From Bryopsis sp. KO-2023 (taxonomy: Eukaryota > Chlorophyta > Ulvophyceae > Bryopsidales > Bryopsidaceae), in NCBI GenBank assembly GCA_030272585.1, contig BSYQ01000005.1, forward strand, positions 2,046,001 through 2,110,000: a stretch of 64,000 bases of DNA. The letters run 5' to 3'. Every line of letters begins with the position of its first letter. Positions within the stretch are counted from its first letter, which is position 1. A model generated the notes under the pieces. That model did not search any database, was not told the origin of the DNA, and was given only the letters and a program-made list of their open reading frames with translations. Shown one piece after another: positions 22,038 to 31,774 of the stretch. Both the position numbers and the translations under genes were made by a program.

Positions 22038-23505
22038 ATGGGGCGAGTGAAGCCGCCAGTGTACAGCGGCCAGGATGCCCCACAAGCTTGGCTGCGCACT
22101 TACCCCCGAACATGCGAGTGGAACAATTACTCCTCGGACGAGGATAAGCTCCGTTTTGTGGGGTTCTGCCTGGAGGGCGTTGCGCTACATTGGTATGAGA
22201 ACTAGGAGCGTTGGCTCGCTTCTGGTCTTGCGGACATTTCAGGAAAAGTTTATTGCACGGTTTCGAAGTCACAAAGAAAGGGATGCGTTGGAAGAATACT
22301 TACGGTTACCTCGCCAAGAGAGGGGCGAAGATGTGTTTGCATATGCCGATAGGTTCAGGCGGTCAGTCGCTGCTCTGGACGATCCTCTGGTTACTGCGAG
22401 CCATCTTCGCAGGTATTGACTCAAAGGACTTCGCGTGGACACAGTGAGGCATGACGCTCTCTCGGGAGAGGGGGATAACTTTCACGAGTGCATGGAAGCG
22501 GCAGAAAAGGCAAAAAGGACCGCTCGAGACATGGGCCTTCTAGACGGCCGAGTGACCAGGAGCTTAAGCCTTCTCATGGGGGCTGAAAAGGAAAAGGAAG
22601 GAGAGCGGTATAACAATATCTTCTCTTCAAAGATGAAAGAGTTCCTGTTTTTCTCAATGCGCAAAATGACTTCTCGCAAAAACCACAACGCCCAAGATTA
22701 TTGTTAGGGATGTTAAGAGCTACATCCAGTGAGGTCCAGTCAGGTCCAGTCATGTACAATCATGCGTAGTCATGCTGACGTGGACATGTGACTCAGGTCG
22801 CGTCATGATGACTAGACCTATGTCGGGTGCCCACCTAGGATGGTTGTCCTAGGTACCATGCGGGGACGCTAGGATCCTTGGGGGTCATGGTATTAAAGGG
22901 CTTCAAAATCATGGACTGATAAGTTTTAGTTTTTAGCTCTTCTTAGACTTGCACCCCCAAGTCTAACAATTATTATGAGCAGTTCGCTCGTTTGCATGAG
23001 CGTTGGGCTGGTGGACCAGTCCTTGACTCCCTCACGTCATTTTGGATAAACGGATTGAAAGATGCTACAATGCGAACAAAGCTGTATGAAGGAGATTGCA
23101 CTGTTTTGGCTACAGTACTGGATCGTGCAATCAAAATGCAACGAGCAACGCAATTGGTTGCTGACCCCGGATTACACGACGATGGAGCGAAAGAACGTCG
23201 GCAGCGTGCACTATTGGTTGACAAGACATTAACAAACGCTTTTGAGAAATTAACGATGTTGGTGGTGCAACAAGGAAACCCAGCTATTGACAAAGCTTCT
23301 ACTCAATCGAAGGTTTCATGAAGAGATCGGAAACGTGAGGATTAACGGAGTCCTCCTCCACAGCGATCATCACATCGCAATTATAATCAAGATCGGAGTC
23401 GCTCACAAGGCTCTGGTGGGCGTGATTCTAGCACATTCATCTACAACTTTTGTGGAGAGCAAGGTGACATTCTTCGGAACTGTCCAACGAAGCAAAAGTT
23501 TTTAA
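22038..23505 (+). pseudogene. Decayed Ty3/gypsy gag
   Basis: Frame-broken but clearly gag of the retrotransposon gag family. It starts near MGRVKPPVYSGQDAPQAW; the block LRFVGFCLEGVALHWYEN precedes a stop, then FQEKFIARFRSHKERDALEE continues. Further pieces lie at 22,435-22,700 and 22,975-23,320, and a degenerate zinc knuckle lies near 23,450-23,490. In that knuckle only two of the CCHC ligands remain (CGEQGDILRNC, with the expected His replaced by Asp). A solo LTR (22,702-22,968) interrupts the sequence. Several stops and frameshifts mean no functional product. Confidence 0.75.
22702..22968. mobile_element. Solo LTR or short terminal-repeat element inserted in gag
   Basis: TGTTAGGG...GTCTAACA, 267 bp, with a perfect 5-bp duplication ATTAT on both sides (22,697-22,701 and 22,969-22,973). 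Removing it would rejoin the gag reading frame, which shows it is younger than the host copy. A short tandem word (GAGGTCCAGTCAGGTCCAGTCAT) lies near its left end. Confidence 0.85.
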
Positions 23506-23961
23506 CAAGGCTCGATACGCCAGCAATGTTCATCGAAGATGTGATGGGCGTAAAAAGAGAAGATGAAAATGAAGCGACTGGAATGCAAAATCGACGTCAG
23601 AGAGATCCAATACATGACCATCGCATGCCGGAGGATACACCCAGAACGTCGAAACGCGCAAAGAGATCTATAGTTAAGAAGGAAAAAAGGTCGACAAAAC
23701 GTTCAATACAATACGTTATCACTCGAGATATCGTCACATCCTCTGCCCATATCACGCTGGTGCAACGACTGTAGCCCTACTGTTGTGAATTGCATGTGAC
23801 ATGTGATCGAATTGTGGGTATAGTGAACGAAAGATTATGAGTGAGTAAGTGGGATGAATTGCGATGCAAATGTGTCGTCCCGTGGGTGCGAAGGAATTAT
23901 AAGAGGAATAGTAAAGTGGTGTGGAAAAGTCTTTTAAGGGGAACTGGTGAAACTGAAGCTT

Positions 23962-24004
23962 GTAACGCAAACGCAACGCAACGCAACGCAACGCAACGCA
24001 ACGC
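23962..24004. repeat. (AACGC)n microsatellite
   Basis: About seven copies of AACGC immediately before the protease-like segment. The 5-bp unit breaks the reading frame. Confidence 0.8.
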
Positions 24005-24330
24005 GTCAGCGTTGATCAATACGGGGGCAACGCACTTGTTTATCCAACTTGAGTTGTTGAAGGAAATGGGGCTTACGGAGTCCTTCAAAGAGTGTCACAT
24101 ATCCGTGGTTTTCGGAAATGGAGTTGCAGAGACGATGAAGGGAAAGATCAGGCTAAGATGGGCATTGGTGTTGAGCGAGACCACTTTTTGGAAATCCCGT
24201 TTTACGTGTTGACGGGCAAGGGAACTCCTTTGATCCTGGGATTTGAGTTTCTGGAGAAGAATGGATACGCAGTCGATTGTCAAAATCGCATGCTCACCAA
24301 GCAATTGTCAACGACTGTTCGATGCAATCG
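24005..24330 (+). pseudogene. Decayed retropepsin-like segment
   Basis: The active-site block reads ALINTGATHLFI, where gypsy proteases have DTGA; the catalytic Asp is now Asn. The rest of the domain (VFGNGVAETMKGKI, then TPLILGFEFLEKNG in a second frame near 24,210-24,260) follows in shifted frames. Non-functional. Confidence 0.65.
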
Positions 24331-24784
24331 CGTTCATGGCGCAGCCGAACATTCCCACCCGCTTCTCGTGAGAATTGCATGTTACATTCCAGCTGGAGTG
24401 TCACGACTGGCTGTAACATGGAGGCCGAAAAATTGTGCCGACGACTTTCCGATGTGGCGATGTCACCCCCGATCCCACCTTCGCACAACAATGGGGCATC
24501 GGCATCCTCAACACAAGCGTCGACAACCGTGGGTACCTAAATGTCGTTGCCGTCAACAGACCTGGGCAGGACCGGACCGGCAGCAAAAAACCAATCCGGT
24601 CCGGTCCAATCTGTTTATGGACCGGCGGACTAGAGATGTGCGCCAACCCAAAAACCCAGAACAGGTACGGGTTTTCCAACGGGAACGGGTTAGAACGAGC
24701 CATTCCAACCCGTTGTCGGACCCGTTTCAGCCCGTTTCAACCCGTTGTCGGTTTACCACGATTTACTTCCCTATAGCTACGGAA

Positions 24785-25173
24785 CAATCATGGGCTGAAC
24801 AGGACAGGGTTCTGTACGGGTTCTGCGCACCCTGTGCTGTCCTGTCCTGTTTTGCGAAATTCCACAGGCTAGAACAAAACAGACTGTCTGTTCTGTGCAC
24901 AGGTCGGACCTGTGCTGAGGTGCACAGACTGCACAACACAGCACAGAACTGCACAGACTCTGCACAGAAACTGCACAGAACTGCACAGGAACTGCACGGA
25001 AACTGCATAGATTATGCACAGACTGTGCACAGAACGGCACGGACAATGCACAGACCCTGTCTGTGCTGTGCTGTACAGGTCTGTGCGCCTGTGCAACACG
25101 GGTCTGACCCTGTGCACAGAACAGACAGTCTGTTCTGTCCTGTCCTGTGCACAGGGGTCTCAGCCCATGTCTG
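24785..25173 (+). mobile_element. CTGTGCACAG-family hAT-like element, copy 2
   Basis: Starts CAATCATGGGCTGAACAGG and ends ...TCTCAGCCCATGTCTG. It has a perfect 8-bp duplication CTACGGAA (24,777-24,784 and 25,174-25,181). The interior is made of TGCACAGACTC-like words. It is 389 bp with no coding potential. Confidence 0.85.
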
Positions 25174-25204
25174 CTACGGAAGCCCCTAATCCATCGTAGT
25201 GTGG

Positions 25205-25270
25205 TGGTTCAGAGTGTTAGAACGCATGGTTGCAAGCTGAGAGGTCGTAGGTACGAATCTCGTTAGGTTC
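25205..25270 (+). other. tRNA-like fragment in the ACGGGT composite
   Basis: GTGGTTCAGAGTGTTAGAACGC (D-arm-like) with GTACGAATCTCG (degenerate B box). It is homologous to 1,795-1,850, including its position before a GGTTTTGGG stretch and the palindrome. Confidence 0.4.
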
Positions 25271-25599
25271 TTTCGGGTTTTGGGGAAGAGATGTGCGCCG
25301 TTGCAACGGGTTTCCGTGAAAACGGGTAACGGACCCGTTAATGACGGCTTAAAACTCGTTTGTTGGCCAGAAAACGGGTGTGAAAAATCCAGAACGGGAA
25401 CGGGTTTTTCACGGCCCGTTCCCGTTCCGTGACTCGTTATCACGGAAACCCGTTGCGACGACGCACATCTCTGCGGCGGACCTGGCCGGTCTTGTCCAGT
25501 CCAGGCAAAAAGTTTTGTAGGACTGTCAGCAAGCCTGCCAACGTATTGCAGGGCTAGCAAAAACCCGGATTCGCTACAGTCGGGTCAATTACTGGATAT

Positions 25600-27440
25600 C
25601 GCCTCGCACGTTCAAACGGAATTGAAATCAGGAATACGGCTAACGGAAAGTTTCGCTGAAGTGCCCAAAGAAACCATGTTGATGCGATCCGAGGACGCAC
25701 CCTATACCCTAATCACGTAGGCTTGTATCGGAGGCGTTAATTTGACCAACGTTGTAGTCGATCCAGGTTCAATGATAAACCTTATTTCCTCGCGTGTTTT
25801 CGCGTCAATGAAACATCGCTTGAGCGAAGGGAGTAACTCTGCGTTTGGCAAACGCAACAGTAGAGCATCCCAAAGGAGTGTTGAAAGTGAAGGCGGAAGT
25901 CGCGACCTGCGACTCGCAGGAACGAAAGTTACATCATCGTTTTTTATCGTGGATAATCCAGGGAATTACGAGGCGTTTCCGGCAAAACCATGGATTAAGC
26001 AAGTGTAAGCCACGTTCGACTGGGGTGAGGACAAACACGTCATCTACGACGCCCAGGGGATCTATCATTATCTGCGGAACAAATTGCTGCCGGAAAGTTC
26101 GAGTGATGATGAAACGTCGGATGATATTTCCACAACATCGGATGTGTTGGCTGTTGATGCACTACTCACCGAAGTGCAATATCACCCCCCAGTTCTGGAT
26201 GTTTTCAAAATCGACAGGAACAATGTGACCTCTCTCCACATAGGGGATCACCTATCGGCCACCCAAACGCAGCAAGTGCAAAGCTTACTCTGCAAATATG
26301 GACATCTGTTTGCTCAGAGCCTAAAAGAACTCCGAAGCACATCACTTCTGGAGATGCCGATCGACCTCAAACCAGGAGTCTCTCCGATCTGCCCGAAACA
26401 TATCAAGCAATTGTCTCCGAAAGAAGAGCAAGCGTGCAGAGCCCGCGTGAACAAATTATTGGAAACGGGAATAAATGAAGAGGATCATGGCCCGTGGGGT
26501 TCTCAATGCATGTTAGTTCCAAAACCACGCAACGCAGAGCTTCGACTCTGCCACAATTATGTTCCACTAAGCAAAGTGACGATTCCAGAGAAATGTATTG
26601 ATATGCTGGCAGGCCACAAAATTTTCACGATTTTGGATGGCTCCAGCGAATATTTCGTTGTGCCAATCAAGGAGTCTGACATTCCCAAGACCGCGTTTCT
26701 CACACCCTACGGTAAGTTTCATTATAAGCGAATGCCTTTTGGCTTACGCAATGCGCCTACAATGTATTCCAGGCTAAATGACAAGGTTCAGGGGGATTTG
26801 CTGGGACGTTAGTTGGAGAATGACGTCGTAATGAATTTCTTTGATGACACTGGATGTGGATCGAACAATTTCGTCGCGCATCTCGCATTGGTGGAGCAAG
26901 TATTGGAACGACTAGAGAAAGGAGGTATCAGCCTTAACCCGATAAAGTGCTTATGGTTTCAGCAGGTGTTGCTTTTCCTAGGGCATATTCTGACGGCTGA
27001 AGGAGTGAAAGTGGATCCATCGAAACTTTTTTGATTGGAATTGTAGCCATCCCCGATTGACCAAACATCTGTGCGCAAGTTCCTTGCTATTATAGAAGAT
27101 TCATGAAGAACTTTACCAAGGTAGCTCAACCGCTATATGGGCTTTTGAAATAGAGGAGTAAATTAGTTTGGGCTAGAGCGCAGCTAGAGGCGTTTCGAAA
27201 CCTTATTGAGATGATGAAAATTGCGCCAGTGCTTCGAGCTCCAAATTTCGCAGCAGATTTTTTATAGAGTACGGACGCATCCGGGGTTGCCATGGGTAGG
27301 TTTGAATCTGCCGAGTTCTTCTTCTCGGATCCTTTTTCTGAACTCAAAGGAGGTGCGGATGCGTTCAGGGAGGAGCACATCGCCCTGAAATGTTTGTCCT
27401 CAACACATCTGAAAGCTGAACCAGTACTGACCACAAATTT
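25600..27440 (+). pseudogene. Decayed Ty3/gypsy protease, reverse transcriptase and RNase H
   Basis: A second protease-like segment (VVVDPGSMINLISSRVF, near 25,745-25,800) is followed from 26,084 by the reverse transcriptase. Blocks seen are GPWGSQCMLVPKPRNAELR, LCHNYVPLSKVTI, ILDGSSEYFVVPIKESDIP, YKRMPFGLRNAP and, after a stop at 26,810-26,812, FFDDTGCGS in place of the usual Y-x-DD block. RNase H follows near 27,265-27,300 (STDASGVAMG), with another stop just before. Gag-protease-RT-RNase H order identifies Ty3/gypsy. Two protease-like segments suggest two elements are juxtaposed. Multiple stops make it inactive. Confidence 0.8.
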
Positions 27441-27444
27441 CATG

Positions 27445-28300
27445 ACTTGATCCCGATAGTTTTTGTACTCTCTGGTATGGCAGCCTCATTTAGACACGAA
27501 AGGCAACGTTTTCTGGGTTCCAAATGAAACGATCCGTTTGCCCCTCTACTCCTGATGATGTCCCAGAAATTTGTTCTGGGCAGCAATCTGCATCTTCTCC
27601 GGGGTGCCCAGATCATGCCTCTTCATGGATCAACAACGAGGTGCGCCCTCCCTTGCTGAAGACCAACCGAGTCCGGCATATCCTACGAGTCACAGTTTTC
27701 CTCTCCAAATCATCCAAGAATTGCTCCATTTCTCCTTCACTGTTCTGCACATACAGGGAATCCACCCATTTGTGGCCGTTTCGTCCCAGGTTCAGTGCCC
27801 CCGTCCGAGTTGATCTCTGGGAGGTCAGATCCACTACAAGGCAACCAGCATCAGGCCCAAGGCCATGTATTCTGAAGCACATAAGAGCCCACATATGACA
27901 TGTCCCTACTTGCAGGTCCGAGGCAGATGCAAGGAAAGACCAACACCCCAAGAGTGCCCCACCAAAACAATCACATCTGATGAGTTGACTGCACAGCAAC
28001 AAATCAGCCCCCGAATCTGTGGCAGCGCCTTGACACACTCACCGGTTTCTGTTCCAGATCGTGGGTCTGTTCCTCCTGTTTCCGTTCCAGTTCCAGCTCC
28101 TCTTCTCCCTCCGGGCCCACCCCGATCGGGTTCACGGATTCAGAGCTCTAGCGGTGTAGCGTCGGCTGGACTGCGTTCAGTTCCCTTTGCACTTCATCCC
28201 CGGACAGGTCGACGGGAGGTACGATACGGTGGAACGCTCGCGGTTGCTTCTTTTTCCGGTTGCCTCGCATGTTCACGGAAAAACGGATAACCCGATTCCA
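27445..28300. other. Unassigned, possibly decayed coding sequence on the minus strand
   Basis: A minus-strand open frame at 27,613-28,038 includes a protein-like block (NSEGEMEQFLDDLERKTVTR) but no recognisable domain. It separates the plus-strand gypsy RNase H from the inverted gypsy piece. Confidence 0.3.
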
Positions 28301-28309
28301 CGGGCTCTG

Positions 28310-28655
28310 ATGTGGTGCCGATCAAAGAATCAGTCGTCGGACCAGCGATTTGATCGTGATCGGGTAATGGAGCGTCGTCGATCATGATCGGCGACGGCGA
28401 TCAGATCGGAAATTTACCGATCAAATCGGAAAACACCGATCCCGATCCTGATCCGATCTGGTTTCACAGGCGAAAGTGGATGATCGGCCGATTTCGATCG
28501 AAAAAGTCGGTCCGATTTTTGTGATCGGTCTGATTTTGATCGGTGGTCGGGTTGATCGGGCCGATTTGATCGGAATTCGCGAATGCTGATCTTGATTGGT
28601 GATCGGAAAAATCGGAGACCGATTTATCGGGATCGGATCCCAAGTATTGGCAGTA
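28310..28655. mobile_element. GATCGG-family element, partial copy
   Basis: Dense GATCGG/CCGATC words, ending ...GATCGGATCCCAAGTATTG, which aligns with the GGATCCATAGTATG end of the other copies. The left end and target duplication could not be placed. It abuts the inverted gypsy fragment, and the tRNA-like centre is missing. Confidence 0.6.
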
Positions 28656-29042
28656 ATAGCCAATACTTGTGGCAACTCAACTTCACGTTCTTTTTGCGAA
28701 TCACCTTGCAACTCCGATTCTGTTCTGGAGGGTAGACGTGAGAGAATATAAGCAATTGTGTTCTTGTTCCCAGGCATGTGATGAATTTCCAAATCGAAAT
28801 CGGTCAAGACCATCGCGCAAGACGCCCAGAGATGTCACTCTTATTCATGAGTCAAAGGATGGTTGAATGATCCGTGAACACCCACGTGTGGCACCCTAGG
28901 ATATAGTGACGGAATCGCTTAACTGCGACTACCACAGCGAGTAGCTCCCGCTCCGTAATCGTGTAATTCATTTCAGCTTTGCTCAGACAGCGGCTCACGA
29001 AGTAAACCGGTCTCACATCTCCTTTTAAATCACGTTGTGCGA
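28640..29042 (-). pseudogene. Inverted Ty3/gypsy RNase H fragment
   Basis: On the minus strand, RPVYFVSRCLSKAEMNYTIT, ERELLAVVVAVKRFRHYIL and HTWVFTDHS are the RNase H region, followed after a frame change by FDLEIHHMPGNKNTIAYILS, the end of RNase H / connection region. Opposite in direction to the RT at 26,084, so it is a rearranged piece or a second element. Confidence 0.75.
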
Positions 29043-29062
29043 GTTGTGCTGCTTCGTTGCAA

Positions 29063-29540
29063 ATGGCTGGTCGCAGCAACCGAGGCACTGGTTTGCTATG
29101 GGAGCTGTTTATATTCACCGGGATGTTGAACAGGATTTGTTTGAATTGAAGCGGCTCAGCTTGGGAACCTGGGAGTTTAAGGGAAATTGTGATGCTGCTG
29201 ACATCGTAGCAAAAATGACCAACATTCGGAATCGGTACAATCTGAACAATTACTAGGCTAGCATCGTGACAGATCACGAAGCACGAATGGGTGCAGCCTG
29301 TGAACGCGGCGATGTATACGACTGGCACGGATGTTGCACTCACCGGATCAATCTCGGAGTTAGAAAGGCCCTGAAGCATGCACCTCCGTCGTTACATGCA
29401 CCCATCATTAAGGTCCATCATATTTGTGTCGGTGCCATGGGGTCTGCTAACCTATGGGAAACTTTCAAGTTGATCCAAGAAGCGGAAGCAGCCTGCAGCG
29501 GAATTATCGCCAATGGAAGTTTTGCGAATAGTGGATGAGT
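29063..29540 (+). pseudogene. hAT transposase fragment
   Basis: One reading frame with a single TAG stop near 29,254. The block AMGAVYIHRDVEQDLFELKR resembles the strand after the first catalytic Asp of hAT transposases. IVTDHEARMG matches the second Asp region (usually TTDNAxNM), and CCTHRINLGVRKALKHAP is the conserved C-x2-H-R-x-N-L helix that hAT members share. The dimerisation domain is missing. It is the only transposase trace in the window and the likely relative of whatever moved the 8-bp-duplication elements (inference). Confidence 0.7.
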
Positions 29541-29639
29541 ATTTGAGATCATGGCAGATGGATGCAGCCTTGTCGAGCAAGAATACGCACAAGGTGCAGC
29601 AAGAGAGTCGAAAGTATTTCATGCGCAACGACATATCAT

Positions 29640-30310
29640 TCCGAGTGTTTCCGAATGGGAATGGCATTTGTGGTATGGGATCAAAACAAGACGCACTTGC
29701 TGATGAGTGCGCATGATCATGTTGCTAGGCATATGTCGGTGACCAAAACCGTGGAGAGGTTGGCGCGTCAATTTTACTGGCCATCGTTATATTCAGATGT
29801 TCAAGCATGGGTGCGCTCGTGTGCATCATGTCAGCAATTTGGACCTCAAAGATTTCTGGAACCTCTGGGGGAGTTGGAATAGTTGGAACCTTTCGAGTTG
29901 GTAGCTATCGATTGGATTGGACCACTGCCTGTTGCCCCCAGTGCAAATCAGTACATCTTAACATTCATCCATTATTATTCCAAATGGATTGAAGCAATGG
30001 CGTTTGAGCATGCCGATTCGGAGGGCGTTATCTTTTTCTTCAGGAAAGTGGTGCTACTGCGCTATGGAGCATCGACGATTGTGCTAGCGGATAATGCGAA
30101 GTGTTTCAAGAGTGCGGCGTTCCTCACGTTTGGCGAACTGGGGCATTACATTATGAAATTCGCCATCATATTGGGCGGATTCGCTTCTAACGCGAATGGG
30201 GTATGTCAAAAGAAAAACCACGAAAGCCTCGAGAACACCTTTGGAAAAAGAAAAACTACAACAAACAAAAGAAATATACAAGAACGCATTTATGGATGTG
30301 TCACTTGGCA
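29640..30310 (+). pseudogene. Decayed Ty3/gypsy integrase
   Basis: The HHCC zinc-binding region is visible (HDHVARHMSVTKTVERLARQ, then FYWPSLYSD and CASCQQF), then the catalytic core with VAIDWIGPLPVAP (first Asp) and VLADNAKCFKS (second Asp). An in-frame TAG at 29,880-29,882 splits the two regions, and the third acidic residue near ANGVCQKKNHE is displaced. After the core the sequence runs into a CTGTGCACAG element at 30,318. Inactive. Confidence 0.8.
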
Positions 30311-31167
30311 TTCCACCCAGTCCTGTGCATCGCACAGGACAGGGTTCTGTGCGGGTTCTGTGCACCCTGTGCTGTCCTGTCCTGTTTTTCGAAAATCCAG
30401 GACAGACGTGCACAGGGTCAGATCTGTGCTGCACAGGCGCACAGACTGCACAGCACAGCACAGAATCTGCACAGAACTGCACAAACTCTGCACAGACTCT
30501 GCACAGAATTTGCACAGACTCTGCACAGAACTGCACAGACTCTGCACAGAATTTGCACAGACTCTGCACAGACCTGCACAGACTTTGCACAGACCTGCAC
30601 AGACCTTGCACAGACCCGGTCTGTGCTGTGCTGTGCAGGTCTGTGCACCTGTGCAGCACAGGTCCAACCCTGTGCACAGAACAGACAGTCTGTTCTGTCC
30701 TGTCCTGTGCACAGGGGTCTCAGCCATACTATGGATCTGATCGATCTTCCAAAACTAAGGTAATATTAGGTCACAGCAGTAATCCGACATCATAACTGCG
30801 TCCTAGAACCGATTTTAGCAATGATCGGTTTTTTTTTTTTTTTTTTTCATTTTTGGCTGATCGGTGATCGTGATCGTGATCGGCCGATCAAATGTTGATC
30901 GTGCTCTTGATCGTCCGATCACATGTTGATCGTGATCGTGATCGGTTCGCCGATCACCGATCTGATCGGTTGTTCCGATCACGATCCCGATCACGATCAA
31001 GCGCCGCGACCTGTCGGCACTTCATCGGCTGACCTTGATCGGTGTGATCGTGATCGGCCGACCGTGATCGGACCTGCATCCGATCATGATCGGTATTGAT
31101 CATTTGATCGATGAATTGATCGGTCTCGCGAAAATGCCGACAAGTCACCACCCGCAGGTGTTTCTGA

Positions 31168-31241
31168 GATGGAAGGATTCGAACCGGGTACCTAACGGAT
31201 TAGAAACATACTCACTAACGCTTGGACCACTCGGAGCCACG
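31168..31241 (-). other. tRNA-like sequence in GATCGG element copy 2, left member
   Basis: Minus-strand GTGGCTCCGAGTGGTCCAAGC start and B box GGTTCGAATCC. Inverted partner of 31,326-31,402. Confidence 0.5.
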
Positions 31242-31325
31242 GTTTGTAGGTCATCCGTGTCATTATATACGTGATCTGTCAGTCCGACAAACTGAGGTAT
31301 ATAATGACACGGATGACCTAGTGAC

Positions 31326-31402
31326 CGTGGCTCCGAGTGGTCCAAGCGTTAATGCGTCTGTCTCTAGTCTGTTAGGTCCCAGGTTCGAATCCCTGCACCC
31401 CA
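31326..31402 (+). other. tRNA-like sequence in GATCGG element copy 2, right member
   Basis: GTGGCTCCGAGTGGTCCAAGC followed by GGTCCCAGGTTCGAATCCC, an exact B-box consensus (GGTTCGAATCC). The D-arm and T-arm positions fit a Ser/Leu-like tRNA of about 77 nt, with an irregular anticodon arm. Confidence 0.55.
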
Positions 31403-31774
31403 GAAACACCTGCGGGTGGTGATTTCTCGGCATTTGTGATGGACCGATCAATTGACCGATCATGATCCGATCTAATCGGCATCTCCGATCACGATCACGA
31501 TCACGATCAAGCGCCTCGCCCTGTCGGCGCTTGATCGGCCGATGTTGGACGGTGTGATCGTGATCGGCCGATCAAAGTTGGCCGATTAAATCGGTCAGCC
31601 GATCAGATTGGTGATCGGCCGATCTCCATCGATGATCGGCCAAACCGATTTGATCGGCGATCGATCTGATCGGAAAAACCCGATCACGATTTAATCGGTC
31701 GGACCGATCAATCCACGACCGATTAGATCGTGATCGGATCCATAGTATGGTCTCAGCCCATGTCTGATTCCACC

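Larger units (their letters stand above)
24629..25474. mobile_element. Composite ACGGGT-family hAT-like element with a nested insertion
   Basis: Starts TAGAGATGTGCGCC and ends GACGCACATCTCTG. It is flanked by a perfect 8-bp duplication CGGCGGAC (24,621-24,628 and 25,475-25,482). Inside are a CTGTGCACAG element (24,785-25,173), a tRNA-like piece (25,205-25,270) and a second internal TAGAGATG-like palindrome starting near 25,290. The outer flanks are GGACCGG-rich (24,565-24,620 and 25,480-25,500), so it probably landed in yet another word-type repeat. Confidence 0.75.
30725..31749. mobile_element. hAT-like foldback element, GATCGG family, copy 2
   Basis: CATACTATGGATCTGATCG at the left and GATCGGATCCATAGTATG at the right. 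It has a perfect 8-bp duplication GTCTCAGC (30,717-30,724 and 31,750-31,757). It is 1,025 bp. The arms of GATCGG words and the central inverted tRNA-like pair (31,168-31,241 minus, 31,326-31,402 plus) match copy 1. A T-run of about 20 lies near 30,828-30,847. Confidence 0.9.
30318..31766 (+). mobile_element. CTGTGCACAG-family hAT-like element, copy 3, with a nested GATCGG element
   Basis: Starts CAGTCCTGTGCATCGCACAGG and ends CAGCCCATGTCTG, flanked by a perfect 8-bp duplication ATTCCACC (30,310-30,317 and 31,767-31,774). About 30 TGCACAGAC-like words fill 30,400-30,620. The GATCGG element at 30,725-31,749 is inserted close to the right end, so the two together give a clear relative age. Confidence 0.85.

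Noticed and set aside
30400-30760. Four or more long overlapping frames rich in Cys, His, Arg and Gln
   Set aside because: They come from translating the CTGTGCACAG words in every frame. The same occurs at 431-626 and 24,785-25,173.
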